A stretch of DNA of 64,000 bases, from NCBI RefSeq assembly GCF_000971255.1, contig NZ_BBMC01000003.1:62001-126000 (forward strand), read 5' to 3'. A program made the translations under genes and the position numbers. Below the pieces are notes generated by a model. It did no database searches. It saw only the letters and a program-made list of their open reading frames with translations, and was not told the DNA's origin. Positions 9,394 to 18,145 of the stretch are shown piece by piece. The stretch comes from Demequina rhizosphaerae (GTDB taxonomy: Bacteria > Actinomycetota > Actinomycetes > Actinomycetales > Demequinaceae). Position 1 is the first letter of the stretch. Each line of letters begins with the position of its first letter.

Positions 9394-10569
9394 ATGAGCG
9401 ACAGCACCGAGATCAGGAAGGGCCTGGTCGGCGTGATCGCGGACCGCACCGCGGTGTCCAAGGTCAACGCCGAGACCAACTCGCTGCTGTACCGGGGCTA
9501 CCCGGTGCAGGAGCTCGCGACGATGTGCTCGTTCGAGGACGTGGTCTACCTGCTGTGGAACGGCGACCTGCCCACGCCGGAGGAGCGTGAGCGCGCGGCG
9601 GCGCTCGAGCACGCGAACCGCGAGCTGGGCGCGAGGCTCACAGGCGTCATCGAGCGGCTGCCCGACTCGACCCACCCCATGGACGTGGTCCGCACCGCGG
9701 TGAGCGTGATCGGCGGCGAGGACCCGACCGCCTGGAGCGACGACCCGGACGAGATCCGCGCGAAGGCGCTCCGGCTCATCGCGAAGATCCCCGCGGTCGT
9801 CGCGTACATCCAGCGTCACCGGCGCGGCCTGTCCGCGATCGCGCCGCGCGAGGACCTCGGCTACGCCGCGAACTTCCTGTGGATGACGTTCGGCGAGGAG
9901 CCCGACGAGGTGGTCCGCCAGGCCTTCGACGTGTCCATGACGCTCTACGCCGAGCACTCGTTCAACGCATCGACCTTCACCGCTCGCGTGGTGACCTCGA
10001 CCCTGTCGGACTACTACAGCGCGATCGTCGCGGCGATCGGCGCGCTCAAGGGCCCGCTCCACGGCGGCGCCAACGAGGCCGTGATGCGGACGTTCGACGA
10101 GATCGGGTCCGCGGAGAACGTCGTGCCGTGGCTGGACGATGCGCTCGCCCACAAGCGCAAGATCATGGGCTTCGGCCACCGCGTCTACAAGCGCGGCGAC
10201 TCGCGGGTGCCGACCATGAAGGCCGCGCTCGACACGCTCGTCGCGCACCACGGCCGTCCCGACATCGCCGCGCTCTACGACACGCTCGAGGGCGAGTTCG
10301 TGGCACGCAAGGGGATCTACCCGAATCTCGACTACCCCTCGGGCCCGGCGTACCACCTCATGGGCTTCGACACGGAGCTGTTCACGCCCCTGTTCGTGGC
10401 CTCGCGCATCGCCGGGTGGACCGCGCACATCCAGGAGCAGCTCGCCGACAACGCCCTCATCCGGCCGCTGTCCGTCTACGACGGCCCGGCGGAGCGGCAC
10501 CTCGAGGGCTACGTCGCGGACGCCGCGCACGTCGAGGCGGCCAGGCGTCGGGAGGAGATGGCGGGGTAG
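9394..10569 (+). CDS. prpC: 2-methylcitrate synthase
   Basis: Condenses propionyl-CoA with oxaloacetate to 2-methylcitrate. The 391-residue citrate-synthase fold has the catalytic motifs LHGGANEAVM and GFGHRVYK and the Asp in NLDYPSG. It is short like PrpC and the dimeric bacterial citrate synthases. The ATG at 9394 has AAAGGAG with 6 nt spacing; the GTG at 9388 overlaps that site and is unlikely. With prpD and prpB it completes the cycle apart from a methylaconitate hydratase, which aconitase can supply. Confidence 0.94.
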   Translation: MSDSTEIRKGLVGVIADRTAVSKVNAETNSLLYRGYPVQELATMCSFEDVVYLLWNGDLPTPEERERAAALEHANRELGARLTGVIERLPDSTHPMDVVRTAVSVIGGEDPTAWSDDPDEIRAKALRLIAKIPAVVAYIQRHRRGLSAIAPREDLGYAANFLWMTFGEEPDEVVRQAFDVSMTLYAEHSFNASTFTARVVTSTLSDYYSAIVAAIGALKGPLHGGANEAVMRTFDEIGSAENVVPWLDDALAHKRKIMGFGHRVYKRGDSRVPTMKAALDTLVAHHGRPDIAALYDTLEGEFVARKGIYPNLDYPSGPAYHLMGFDTELFTPLFVASRIAGWTAHIQEQLADNALIRPLSVYDGPAERHLEGYVADAAHVEAARRREEMAG

Positions 10570-10620
10570 CGGCCCGGGGCGCGAGGTCCGCGCGGATCGC
10601 CCGCGCCGCGGCCGGCCTCC

Positions 10621-11547
10621 TCAGGGTGCGACGACCACCTTGCCGTGGAGGTGGCGCGTGTCGAGCAGGGCGAAGGCCTCGCCGACGCGGTCGAGCGGGA
10701 AGACCTGCTGGACGGGAAGCACCAGGCTGCCGTCCGCGACCATGCGGGCGAGCCGGTCGAGCACGTCCGCCCGGCGCTCGTACCGTCCGGGGCTCCTCAG
10801 ACCCAGCTCCGCGACGGCGGCACGGTCCGCGATCGCGCAGATCCGGTCCGGCGCGACCCCCAGTGCGAGCCCCGCGTCGACCGCCTCGCGGCCGAAGTTG
10901 TCCTGGACCGCCGTGATGCCCGCGGGGGCGACCTCACGCACCCGGTCGACGAGACCCGGGCCGTACTCGACGGGGATCACCCCGATGTCGCGTAGCCGCG
11001 CGTGATTGGCCGGGCCGGCCGTGCCGACGACGGCGGCGCCCGCCGCGATCGCGAGCTGGCAGTAGACGAACCCGACGGCTCCCGCGGCCGCGCTCACCAG
11101 CACCACGTCGTCGCGGCCCGGGTCGAGCACGCCCATCGCGGCGTTCGCGGTCTGCCCCGGCGTGGAGAGCGAGCCGGCGACTTCGAACGGCACACCGTCG
11201 GGCTTCCGTGCCACGTGCGCGGCCGGCACCTCGAGGTGCTCGCGCAGCGTCCCGGCGCCCCACCCGAGCACCGCGTCGCCGGGCACGAGGGCCGTGCCGT
11301 CCCAGCAGCGCGCCCCGGCGCCGACGGCGCGGACCACGCCGGCGAAGTCGCCGCCGAGCGACCGCGGAAACGGGGTGTCGAGGGGGACCAGTCCCGCACG
11401 GGCCTTCGAGTCGTACGGGTTGAGGCCCACCGCGCGGACGTCGACGACGACCTCGCCGGCGCCGGGCTCCGGCACAGGCGCCTCGGCCAGGCGCAGCACC
11501 TCCGGCCCGCCGGTCCGGTCGTAGAGCACCGCTCGTTGAGTCGTCAC
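10621..11547 (-). CDS. MDR-family quinone/alcohol oxidoreductase
   Basis: A 308-residue NADP-dependent oxidoreductase of the medium-chain reductase superfamily, quinone-reductase-like. The N-terminal GroES-like domain (LGGDFAGVVRAVGAG, GDAVLGW) is followed by a Rossmann domain with VLVSAAAGAVGFVYCQLA. Catalytic-zinc cysteines are absent, as in zeta-crystallin-type enzymes. The GTG start at 11547 is followed by TTQRAVLYDRTGGPEVL, the usual family N-terminus. It is convergent with prpC, and its substrate is unknown. Confidence 0.85.
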   Translation of the reverse strand: MTTQRAVLYDRTGGPEVLRLAEAPVPEPGAGEVVVDVRAVGLNPYDSKARAGLVPLDTPFPRSLGGDFAGVVRAVGAGARCWDGTALVPGDAVLGWGAGTLREHLEVPAAHVARKPDGVPFEVAGSLSTPGQTANAAMGVLDPGRDDVVLVSAAAGAVGFVYCQLAIAAGAAVVGTAGPANHARLRDIGVIPVEYGPGLVDRVREVAPAGITAVQDNFGREAVDAGLALGVAPDRICAIADRAAVAELGLRSPGRYERRADVLDRLARMVADGSLVLPVQQVFPLDRVGEAFALLDTRHLHGKVVVAP

Positions 11548-11579
11548 CCTCCGATCATGCAGGACGCCTGGTAGATGTG

Positions 11580-14234
11580 CTAGCGCGAGGTGCCGCCGGC
11601 GGGTTGCACCCGCGCCGTCTCGCGGCAGCGGGGGAACGTGCTGCAGCCGTAGAAGTCGCCGTGCCTGCCGGAGCGGCGCACGAGCGTGCCCTCGCCGCAT
11701 CCCGCGCACACGCGCACCTCCTCGGCCTCGCCGCTCGTCCCTCGCACCTCGACGTCCGGGTCCTCGAGCAGCTCGAGCACGAACGGCGACTCGCGGCCGG
11801 CGACCGTGAACACCGTCACGGTCTGCCGCGCGCGGGTGAGCGCCACGTAGAACAGCCGGCGCTCCTCCGAGTGCCGGAAGCCGTCGCCCGCGGACATCGC
11901 GAGCGTGAGGACCGGGTCGTCGACGATGGAGCTGGGGAAGCCGTACCGGCCGGTGGTGACGTTCGGCAGGATCACGTGGTCCGCCTCGAGCCCCTTGGAC
12001 CGATGCACGGTGCGGAACCGCACGTCGAGGCCGGGGAGCTGCACGGTGGGCACGAGCTTCCGATCGAAGCCGTACCGGCCGAGCACGTCGACCGTCCCGC
12101 GCGACTCCCGCGCGAGCCGCCGCAGGTGCGCCTCGATCGCCCCCGCGAGCGCATCGTGCCTCTCGACGCGGACGACGGCGACCGGCGCACCGCCCGGGCC
12201 GCGCGCCGCGCGCACCGTCTTGGTGATCTGCGCGGGGTTGCGGGACACGAAGCGGCTCGAGACGTCCGCGACGGTCTGCGAGGTGCGGAAGGTGGTCTGC
12301 AGGCGGCGGGTGAGCGCGGGCCCGAAGAACGCGGAGAAGCCCGTCATCACGGACAGGTCCGCGCCGGCGAAGCGGTTGACGGCCTGCCAGTCGTCGCCCA
12401 CCGCGAGGAGGTGCGTGCCACGGCCCCGGAGCAGCGCCCTGGTGAGGCGGGCACGGGCGCGGCTGGTGTCCTGGAACTCGTCGACCATGACGAGGTCCCA
12501 GCGGGCGAGGCCCGGATCCCGCTCGACGAGCTCGGCGGCGCGCCGCAGCATGTCGTCGAAGTCCACGGCGTCGATCGCCGCGAGCTCCTCCTGCCAGCGC
12601 TCGTGGATGCGCCAGTACAGCTCGAGGAAGAGCCGCGTGCGCGGGGTGTCCAGGGCCGGCGTGCAGGCGAGCCGCTCCTCGAGCGCGGCCCGCGTGAGGG
12701 CGCCCGACCTCACGTGCGTCATGAAGGTGCGGACCAGGCGCGCGAGCCGCTCGTGCTCGAGCGGTTCCGCGCCGGGGATCGGCCGGTCCGGGTTCCAGTC
12801 GAGCGTGAGCCCGTGGCTCTCGAGGTCGCGCGCGAGCGCCTCGAACCCGGTGTGGTCGAGGATCGCGTGCCACTCGGTCTCGATCAGCGCGGTGCCGTGC
12901 GTGGCGTGGACGCGGCGCTTCCACGCCATCGCCTCGGCGTAGCCGCGGAACGGCGCCGTGCCGTCGGCGCGCAGCGCCCAGTGCTCGTGCCACACGTCGG
13001 CGTCGGGGTAGTAGAAGTCCGCGACGTACCGCCCGTGCGCGCGGTCCGCGACGTTGTGGGGGTACGGGTGCTCGTAGCGGTAGTCGACGCCGTTGAGGAA
13101 CAGCCAGTCGGCCACCAGGCGCTCGCCCTCGCTGCGGACGGTCTCGCCGCGGTAGGTCCCGAAGCCGCTGACCCCGGTCGCGGGGTCGTAGCTGTCGTGG
13201 TCGCCGCCCTCGGGCGCTCCGGAGACCTTGCCGTAGAGCAGGCGGAAGAGGTCCCACCGGAAGCGGAAGCCGAGGTCGGAGTCGCGCAGCCGGTCGACGA
13301 TCTCCTGGACCTTCTCGACGTCCGTGCCGGACTCGACCCACGGGGCGATCGCCGGCCGGCGCCCGGTCGCCTCGGCGATGAGCGACAGCCCGAACGAGTG
13401 GAAGGTGGCGGCGCGCAGGCCGTCGCGGGGCAGGCCGAGCGCGTCGAGCCGGGTGTCGACGCGCTCCTGCAGCTCCCGCGCGGCGTCGGCGTTGAAGGCG
13501 AGCATGAGGACGCGGTCGGGGGTCGTGAGCCCGCGGCGGAGCGCGTAGGCGGCGCGCGCCACCATCACCGAGGTCTTGCCCGAGCCCGCCGCGGCGATGA
13601 CGCGGACGCGGTTGTCGTACGACACCACCGCGCGCGCCTGCTCCGCCGTCAGCGGCGACCGCTCGACCTCGGCGAAGAACTCGCGGCCGGCGATGAGCTC
13701 GCGGCGGAGGATCTCGTCGTTGGCGGCGCCCACCCGCGCGAGGTGGTCCTGCGCGAGGAACGCGAGGGCGCGCTGCTCCTCCGCGGACAGGGGGCGGGGG
13801 AGGTCCGCGCGCTCGGTGGGGCTCAGCAGCGCGAGGAGGTCGGCGTGGCGGGGGAGGCCCGCGAGGATCGCGGCCGCGTCGTCGTGGGCGATCCACCGCT
13901 GCTTGCGGACGCGGGTGGCGAGCAGCCGGTGGAAGACCTGCTCGCGGTGCGCGGCGAGCGCGAGGGCGTCGCGGAGCTTCCCGCGGGTGACGATGCGCGT
14001 GACGGCCGCGCGGATCTCGCGCGCGTCGCGCGGGTCGACACCGGTGAGGCGCCGGCGGGGCGCGTCGTCGGCCGGCTCCAGGACGAGGCAGGTCCCGTTC
14101 CACCGGCGCGCGACGCGCAGCCGGGCGGCGTCCGCGCCGACGAGCTCCTCGACGGTGCCGTCGACGGCCAGCGTGAGCCGGTCGCGCGCGTAGGTGAGGG
14201 CCCAGCCGCTGTTCCCTGACCACGTCCGAGGCAT
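11580..14234 (-). CDS. UvrD/helicase IV-like SF1 helicase with nuclease-like insert and zinc ribbon
   Basis: An 884-residue SF1A helicase. Walker A is AAAGSGKTS, Walker B is DEFQDTS, motif VI is YVALTRARQ, and FRTVHRSKGLEADHVI is motif V-like. Between the motor blocks is a segment with SEGERLVADWLF, YVADFYYPD and an EHW...AWKRR pattern, which looks like the PD-(D/E)XK nuclease-type insert of helicase IV relatives. The C-terminus is a four-Cys topoisomerase-type zinc ribbon (CAGCG...CSTFPRC). Likely role is DNA repair or recombination. The start is uncertain: ATG 14234 has AGGA 7 nt upstream, while 14240 and 14279 are in-frame alternatives. Confidence 0.85.
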   Translation of the reverse strand: MPRTWSGNSGWALTYARDRLTLAVDGTVEELVGADAARLRVARRWNGTCLVLEPADDAPRRRLTGVDPRDAREIRAAVTRIVTRGKLRDALALAAHREQVFHRLLATRVRKQRWIAHDDAAAILAGLPRHADLLALLSPTERADLPRPLSAEEQRALAFLAQDHLARVGAANDEILRRELIAGREFFAEVERSPLTAEQARAVVSYDNRVRVIAAAGSGKTSVMVARAAYALRRGLTTPDRVLMLAFNADAARELQERVDTRLDALGLPRDGLRAATFHSFGLSLIAEATGRRPAIAPWVESGTDVEKVQEIVDRLRDSDLGFRFRWDLFRLLYGKVSGAPEGGDHDSYDPATGVSGFGTYRGETVRSEGERLVADWLFLNGVDYRYEHPYPHNVADRAHGRYVADFYYPDADVWHEHWALRADGTAPFRGYAEAMAWKRRVHATHGTALIETEWHAILDHTGFEALARDLESHGLTLDWNPDRPIPGAEPLEHERLARLVRTFMTHVRSGALTRAALEERLACTPALDTPRTRLFLELYWRIHERWQEELAAIDAVDFDDMLRRAAELVERDPGLARWDLVMVDEFQDTSRARARLTRALLRGRGTHLLAVGDDWQAVNRFAGADLSVMTGFSAFFGPALTRRLQTTFRTSQTVADVSSRFVSRNPAQITKTVRAARGPGGAPVAVVRVERHDALAGAIEAHLRRLARESRGTVDVLGRYGFDRKLVPTVQLPGLDVRFRTVHRSKGLEADHVILPNVTTGRYGFPSSIVDDPVLTLAMSAGDGFRHSEERRLFYVALTRARQTVTVFTVAGRESPFVLELLEDPDVEVRGTSGEAEEVRVCAGCGEGTLVRRSGRHGDFYGCSTFPRCRETARVQPAGGTSR

Positions 14235-14372
14235 CCGCATATCCTGCCGCAGCCCGGGGACGTCGCGGTGCCACCGCATCGTCCGGCCGCCCGCCGCATC
14301 GTCCCGCCGCCGTGACGCCGCCCGCCCCGGCCGTACGGATGGGCACGGAGAGGCGCGGGCTAGACTCGCCAA

Positions 14373-14387
14373 GTGGAAGTCGTTTTC
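14373..14387. promoter_or_regulatory. Shared operator, site 1 (degenerate)
   Basis: GTGGAAGTCGTTTTC resembles the TGAAAG-N3-CTTTC operator found upstream of three other units in this region, with two differences from the site at 21940-21954. It lies 24 bp before the MBL hydrolase start. Confidence 0.5.
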
Positions 14388-14410
14388 TGAGAATGAGACG
14401 AAGGGGTCCC

Positions 14411-15040
14411 ATGAAGCTCACGCACCTCGGCCACGCTTGCTTCCTCGTGGAGACGGGCGCCGCGCGCCTGCTCATCGATCCCGGCGAGTACTCGAGCTTC
14501 GACGACGTCCGCGACCTCGACGCCGTCCTGGTCACCCATCAGCACGCGGACCACATCGACGTCGCGCGGCTCGGCACCCTTCTCGAGGCCAACCCGGACG
14601 CCGCCCTCGTCGTCGATCCCGACACGGCGCCCGCGGTCGCGGACCTGCCGCGCGCCGCCACCGTCGCGCGGCCCGGCGACCGGCTCGAGCTCGGCGGCGC
14701 GACCGTCGACGTCCTGGGCCGTCTGCACGCGAACGTGTATGCGGACGTGCCCGGCTGCACCAACGCCGCGTACCTCGTCGACGACGGCGCGTTCCTGCAC
14801 CCCGGCGACTCGTGGACCGTGCCCGAGCGTCCGGTGGACGTGCTCGCGGTCGCGATCGACTCCCCGTGGCTCAAGCTCGCGGAGGCCGTCGACTACGTGC
14901 GCGAGGTGGGGCCGCGCGTCGCCATCCCCATGCACGAGGGCTCGGCCAAGGACCCGGCCAAGCTCGCGGGCATGCTCGCGGCCTTCAGTCCCGAGGGCGT
15001 GGTGCGGCGGCTTCCCCTGGGCGAGCCCGCCGAGCTCTGA
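14411..15040 (+). CDS. MBL-fold metal-dependent hydrolase
   Basis: A 209-residue metallo-beta-lactamase-fold protein of the UlaG/UPF0173-like subgroup. The metal-binding motif THQHADHID, the N-terminal LGHACFLVET strand and the later GDSW and PMHEGS segments provide the expected ligands. The ATG at 14411 follows GAAGGGG; the longer upstream reading frame is not supported. A match to the regional operator upstream suggests it belongs to the same regulon as the ABC importer and the SDR genes. The substrate is unknown. Confidence 0.85.
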   Translation: MKLTHLGHACFLVETGAARLLIDPGEYSSFDDVRDLDAVLVTHQHADHIDVARLGTLLEANPDAALVVDPDTAPAVADLPRAATVARPGDRLELGGATVDVLGRLHANVYADVPGCTNAAYLVDDGAFLHPGDSWTVPERPVDVLAVAIDSPWLKLAEAVDYVREVGPRVAIPMHEGSAKDPAKLAGMLAAFSPEGVVRRLPLGEPAEL

Positions 15041-15052
15041 GCCCGATCGGCA

Positions 15053-15086
15053 CGATGCCGGCGGGAGAGGGCTCCCGCCGGCATCG
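15053..15086. terminator. Bidirectional terminator hairpin
   Basis: A perfect 15-bp stem (15053-15067 with 15072-15086) has a 4-nt loop. It lies between the convergent MBL hydrolase and ABC ATPase genes and can serve both. Confidence 0.8.
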
Positions 15087-15097
15087 CCTCCCTCAGC

Positions 15098-15880
15098 TCA
15101 CGCGAACATCGAGTCGCGTGCGCCCGTGATCCACCCGACGAGGTGGTCGTTGTCGGTCTCCTGCGTGGCGACGTCCGCGACCTTCTGGCCGCGGTTGAGC
15201 ACGACCATGCGGTCGCACACGGCGTTCGCCAGCGCGAGGTTGTGCGTCACCAGGACGATCGCGATGCCCTGGTCCGCCATGCGGCGCACCAGCGACTGCA
15301 CCACCTGCGTCTGCTCGTAGCCGAGCGCGGCGGTGGGCTCGTCGAGCAGCAGCACGCCGTTCTGGTCGCCCGTCACGCGCGTCGCGCTGCGCGCGAGCGC
15401 CACCACCTGACGCTGGCCGCCGGAGAGCATCTCGACCGGCCGGGTCATCGCGGCGGTCCGCACCCCGAGCTTGTCGAGCTCGGCCTCCGAGCGCTTGCGC
15501 TGCGCCTTGTGGTCGACGAAGCCGAGCAGCCCGAAGATCCCCGGCCGCAGGATCTCGCGGCCGATGTTGAGGTTGGTCGCGATGTCGAGCGCGTCCACGA
15601 GCGCGAGGTCCTGGTAGACCATCTGGATGCCCGCGTGGGTGGCCGCGCTGGGGGAGTGCAGCTCCACCTCCTTGCCGTGCACCTTGAGGGTGCCGGCGGT
15701 GGGGCGGTGCGCGCCGGACATGATCTTCAGCAGGGTGGACTTGCCGGCGCCGTTGTCGCCGAGCAGCCCCACCACCTCGCCCTGGTGCACGCTGAAGTCG
15801 ATCGAGTCGAGCGCGCGGACGAAGCCGTAGTGCATGTCGACGCCCGTGAGCTCGAGCGCCGGGGTGCTGGTGTCGTTCAT
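15098..15880 (-). CDS. Sugar-type ABC transporter ATP-binding protein
   Basis: A 260-residue single nucleotide-binding domain, as in FrcA-type importers rather than the double-domain RbsA. Walker A is GDNGAGKST, the signature is LSGGQRQ, Walker B is LLLDEPTAAL, and the H-loop is VTHN. The ATG at 15880 follows GAGGTGA, and the start overlaps the end of the permease gene. It energises uptake by the permease and lipoprotein encoded upstream in the same operon. Confidence 0.92.
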   Translation of the reverse strand: MNDTSTPALELTGVDMHYGFVRALDSIDFSVHQGEVVGLLGDNGAGKSTLLKIMSGAHRPTAGTLKVHGKEVELHSPSAATHAGIQMVYQDLALVDALDIATNLNIGREILRPGIFGLLGFVDHKAQRKRSEAELDKLGVRTAAMTRPVEMLSGGQRQVVALARSATRVTGDQNGVLLLDEPTAALGYEQTQVVQSLVRRMADQGIAIVLVTHNLALANAVCDRMVVLNRGQKVADVATQETDNDHLVGWITGARDSMFA

Positions 15881-15885
15881 GCTGC

Positions 15886-16998
15886 TCACCTCGTTCCCGT
15901 GTGGACGGATGCCTGCGCGGTGGCCATGAGGCGCTTCGACACGCTCATGCTGACCCACCGCTCGAGCGTGAGCGAGCCGATGAGCAGGACGCCGGTCACG
16001 CCCGTCGCCCAGTACGGCTGGATGCCCTTGATCGTGAGCCCGTTGGAGATGGTCGCGAGGACCAGCGCGCCGACGAGCACGCGCGGCAGGCTGCCCCGTC
16101 CGCCCGCGAGGGAGACGCCGGCGAGCGCGACGGCCGTCAGCGCCGTGAAGATGAGCGCCGGGCTCGCGCTCGGGCTCGCCTCCGTGACCACGGCGGTGGT
16201 GACCAGGCCGCCCAGGCCCGCGCACGTGCTGCTGATGACGAAGGCGAACACGCGGTAGCGGTCGCTGTGGATGCCCGAGCGGCGCACGGCCTCCGGGTTG
16301 CCGCCGACGGCCATGAGGCGGATGCCGTCGCGCGTCCTCGTGAGGAACACCGTGCCGACGATGAAGACCCCGGCGCAGATCCACACCGGCGCGGGTACGC
16401 CGAGGTAGCGCGTCGTGCCCATGAAGTCGAGCATCGACAGGCCCGGGAACGTGTAGCCGCCGGCGATGATCGCCGCGGCGCCCGACGTCACGGAGAGCAT
16501 CGCGATGGTGACGATGATCGGGTTGAAGCCACGCAGCGAGATGAGCCCGTTCGCGAGGCCGACGAGCGCCGCCAGCACCATCCCGACGGTCAGCGCCAGC
16601 CAGACGGGGAGCCCGTTGACGAGCATCCAGCCGGACACGCAGCTCGACAGGGCCGCGACGCCCGGGATGGACAGGTCGAGGGCGCCGCAGATGATGCCGA
16701 CGGCGACACCCGCGGCGAAGATCGCGCTGATCGCCGCCGCGTTCGCGATGAGCACCGCGTTGTTGAGCGTCGCGAAGTAGGGGTTGGCCCAGAACGCGAA
16801 GGCGAGGATCACGAGCGCCCACAGGACGAAGATGCCGCGATCGCGCACGAAGATGAGTCCGCGGACGCTCGCGCTGTCCTTCGCGACGCGGGAGGCGGGC
16901 GCGGGCTCGGGGGGAGGGGTGGGGGTGGACGATGCGGCGGCTCCCGGGTTCCCGCGAGTCGCCGCGCCGCCCGCCTCAGCAGGGCTGGTCATCGTCAT
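15886..16998 (-). CDS. Sugar-type ABC transporter permease (BPD_transp_2)
   Basis: A 370-residue membrane protein of the RbsC/FrcC family with about 8-10 transmembrane helices after a 45-residue Pro/Ala-rich cytoplasmic tail. The GALDLSIPG segment and the GGNPEAVRRSGI cytoplasmic loop (ATPase contact) are family hallmarks. It is the second gene of the three-gene import operon. The ATG at 16998 is chosen; ATG at 16992 is a close alternative. Confidence 0.92.
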   Translation of the reverse strand: MTMTSPAEAGGAATRGNPGAAASSTPTPPPEPAPASRVAKDSASVRGLIFVRDRGIFVLWALVILAFAFWANPYFATLNNAVLIANAAAISAIFAAGVAVGIICGALDLSIPGVAALSSCVSGWMLVNGLPVWLALTVGMVLAALVGLANGLISLRGFNPIIVTIAMLSVTSGAAAIIAGGYTFPGLSMLDFMGTTRYLGVPAPVWICAGVFIVGTVFLTRTRDGIRLMAVGGNPEAVRRSGIHSDRYRVFAFVISSTCAGLGGLVTTAVVTEASPSASPALIFTALTAVALAGVSLAGGRGSLPRVLVGALVLATISNGLTIKGIQPYWATGVTGVLLIGSLTLERWVSMSVSKRLMATAQASVHTGTR

Positions 16999-17018
16999 GT
17001 CTTTCCGCCATGCGCCGT

Positions 17019-18038
17019 TCAGCCGGCCGCCGTGGTGACCGCGAGCGGGACCGTGAGCTCGGGCCCAACCATCTCGGGGTCGAGCTGCATCGCCGCGAGG
17101 GTGTCGAAGGACTGGACCATGTCCTGCTCGAACTGCAGCGCGGCGGTCGCGAACATCGTGCCGTCCTCGACGAGCGCCAGCACCTCGTCGTTGCCGCCGA
17201 AGTCGACGGCGCACGGGAGCTCCTTGCCGGCGGCCTTGAAGGCGCCGATCGCGCCGAGGATGCCCTCGTCGTTCGAGGAGGCGACGACATTGACGTCCGG
17301 GTTGCCCTGGAGGATGGTGCCGACGTCGGTCTGCGACGCGGCGCGCTCGACGGCCTCCCACTCCTGGACCACCTCGGCGTTCGGTGCGGTGGCGGCCAGC
17401 GCCTCCATGAACGCGGTGTCGATCTCCTCCTTGCCGGCGGTGCCGGCCGCGGACGCGCCGTAGATCACGGTGCCCTCGCCGCCCAGCTTCTCGTTGATGC
17501 ACATGCCCGTCTGCTCGCCGAGCGCGGTGCCGGCCTCGACGTAGTCGATGGTGCCGAAGCTCACGCCCACCTGCGGGCCGTCGAAGCCGTAGTCGGCCGG
17601 CACGCCGTTGATGAGGACGGGCACGCCCAGCTCCTGCGCGGTGGTGAGGACCTCGGTCATCGACTCGGGAGCCACGGCGATGATCCACATCGCTCCGGCA
17701 CGGCCGGACTCGATGACCTCCTTGGCCTGCTGGACCTGGGTGGACGGGTCGAAGGCCGGGTCCTGGACGATGACCTCCCAGCCCTGGCTCCCGCCGTAGC
17801 CCTGCACGCCGTCGGCGAGGCCCTGCATCGCAGGGATCTCGAGGCTGAGCGGGGAGAAGACGATGGTCTGCGGCAGGTCGGACGCGGGCGCCTCCGACTC
17901 CATGGCGCTCGAGGACTCCTCCGGCGAGGCGTCGTCACCGCTCTCGGTCGAGCTGCTGCAGGCGGTCATCACGACCAGGGTGGTGGCGGCGCCGACGGCG
18001 AGCGCCGAACGCTTGAGGGAACGACGGTTCATGCTCAC
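17019..18038 (-). CDS. Sugar-type ABC transporter substrate-binding lipoprotein
   Basis: A 339-residue periplasmic-binding-protein-like domain (RbsB/FrcB type) anchored as a lipoprotein: the signal peptide ends in the lipobox VMTAC (Cys about residue 27) followed by a Ser/Glu-rich linker. Motifs typical of the fold include DPSTQVQQAKEVI and the ASSNDEGILGAIGAF segment. The GTG at 18038 follows AAAGGAG with about 6 nt spacing. It is first in the operon and lies behind operator site 2. The ligand is probably a sugar or polyol-like compound (family-level inference). Confidence 0.9.
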   Translation of the reverse strand: MSMNRRSLKRSALAVGAATTLVVMTACSSSTESGDDASPEESSSAMESEAPASDLPQTIVFSPLSLEIPAMQGLADGVQGYGGSQGWEVIVQDPAFDPSTQVQQAKEVIESGRAGAMWIIAVAPESMTEVLTTAQELGVPVLINGVPADYGFDGPQVGVSFGTIDYVEAGTALGEQTGMCINEKLGGEGTVIYGASAAGTAGKEEIDTAFMEALAATAPNAEVVQEWEAVERAASQTDVGTILQGNPDVNVVASSNDEGILGAIGAFKAAGKELPCAVDFGGNDEVLALVEDGTMFATAALQFEQDMVQSFDTLAAMQLDPEMVGPELTVPLAVTTAAG

Positions 18039-18092
18039 GGGAATCTCCTTTGATGTCCGCGATCGGTGGTGGAACTGCCAACTTTCACTTTA

Positions 18093-18107
18093 TGAAAGCA
18101 ACTTTCG
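18093..18107. promoter_or_regulatory. Shared operator, site 2
   Basis: TGAAAGCAACTTTCG is an inverted repeat with a 3-bp centre located 55 bp before the ABC binding-protein start. An extra half-site, CAACTTTCA, lies adjacent at 18079-18087. Confidence 0.7.
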
Positions 18108-18145
18108 CCAGTGAGGCCCATGCTAGGGCTGCGGGTGCGGATTGT

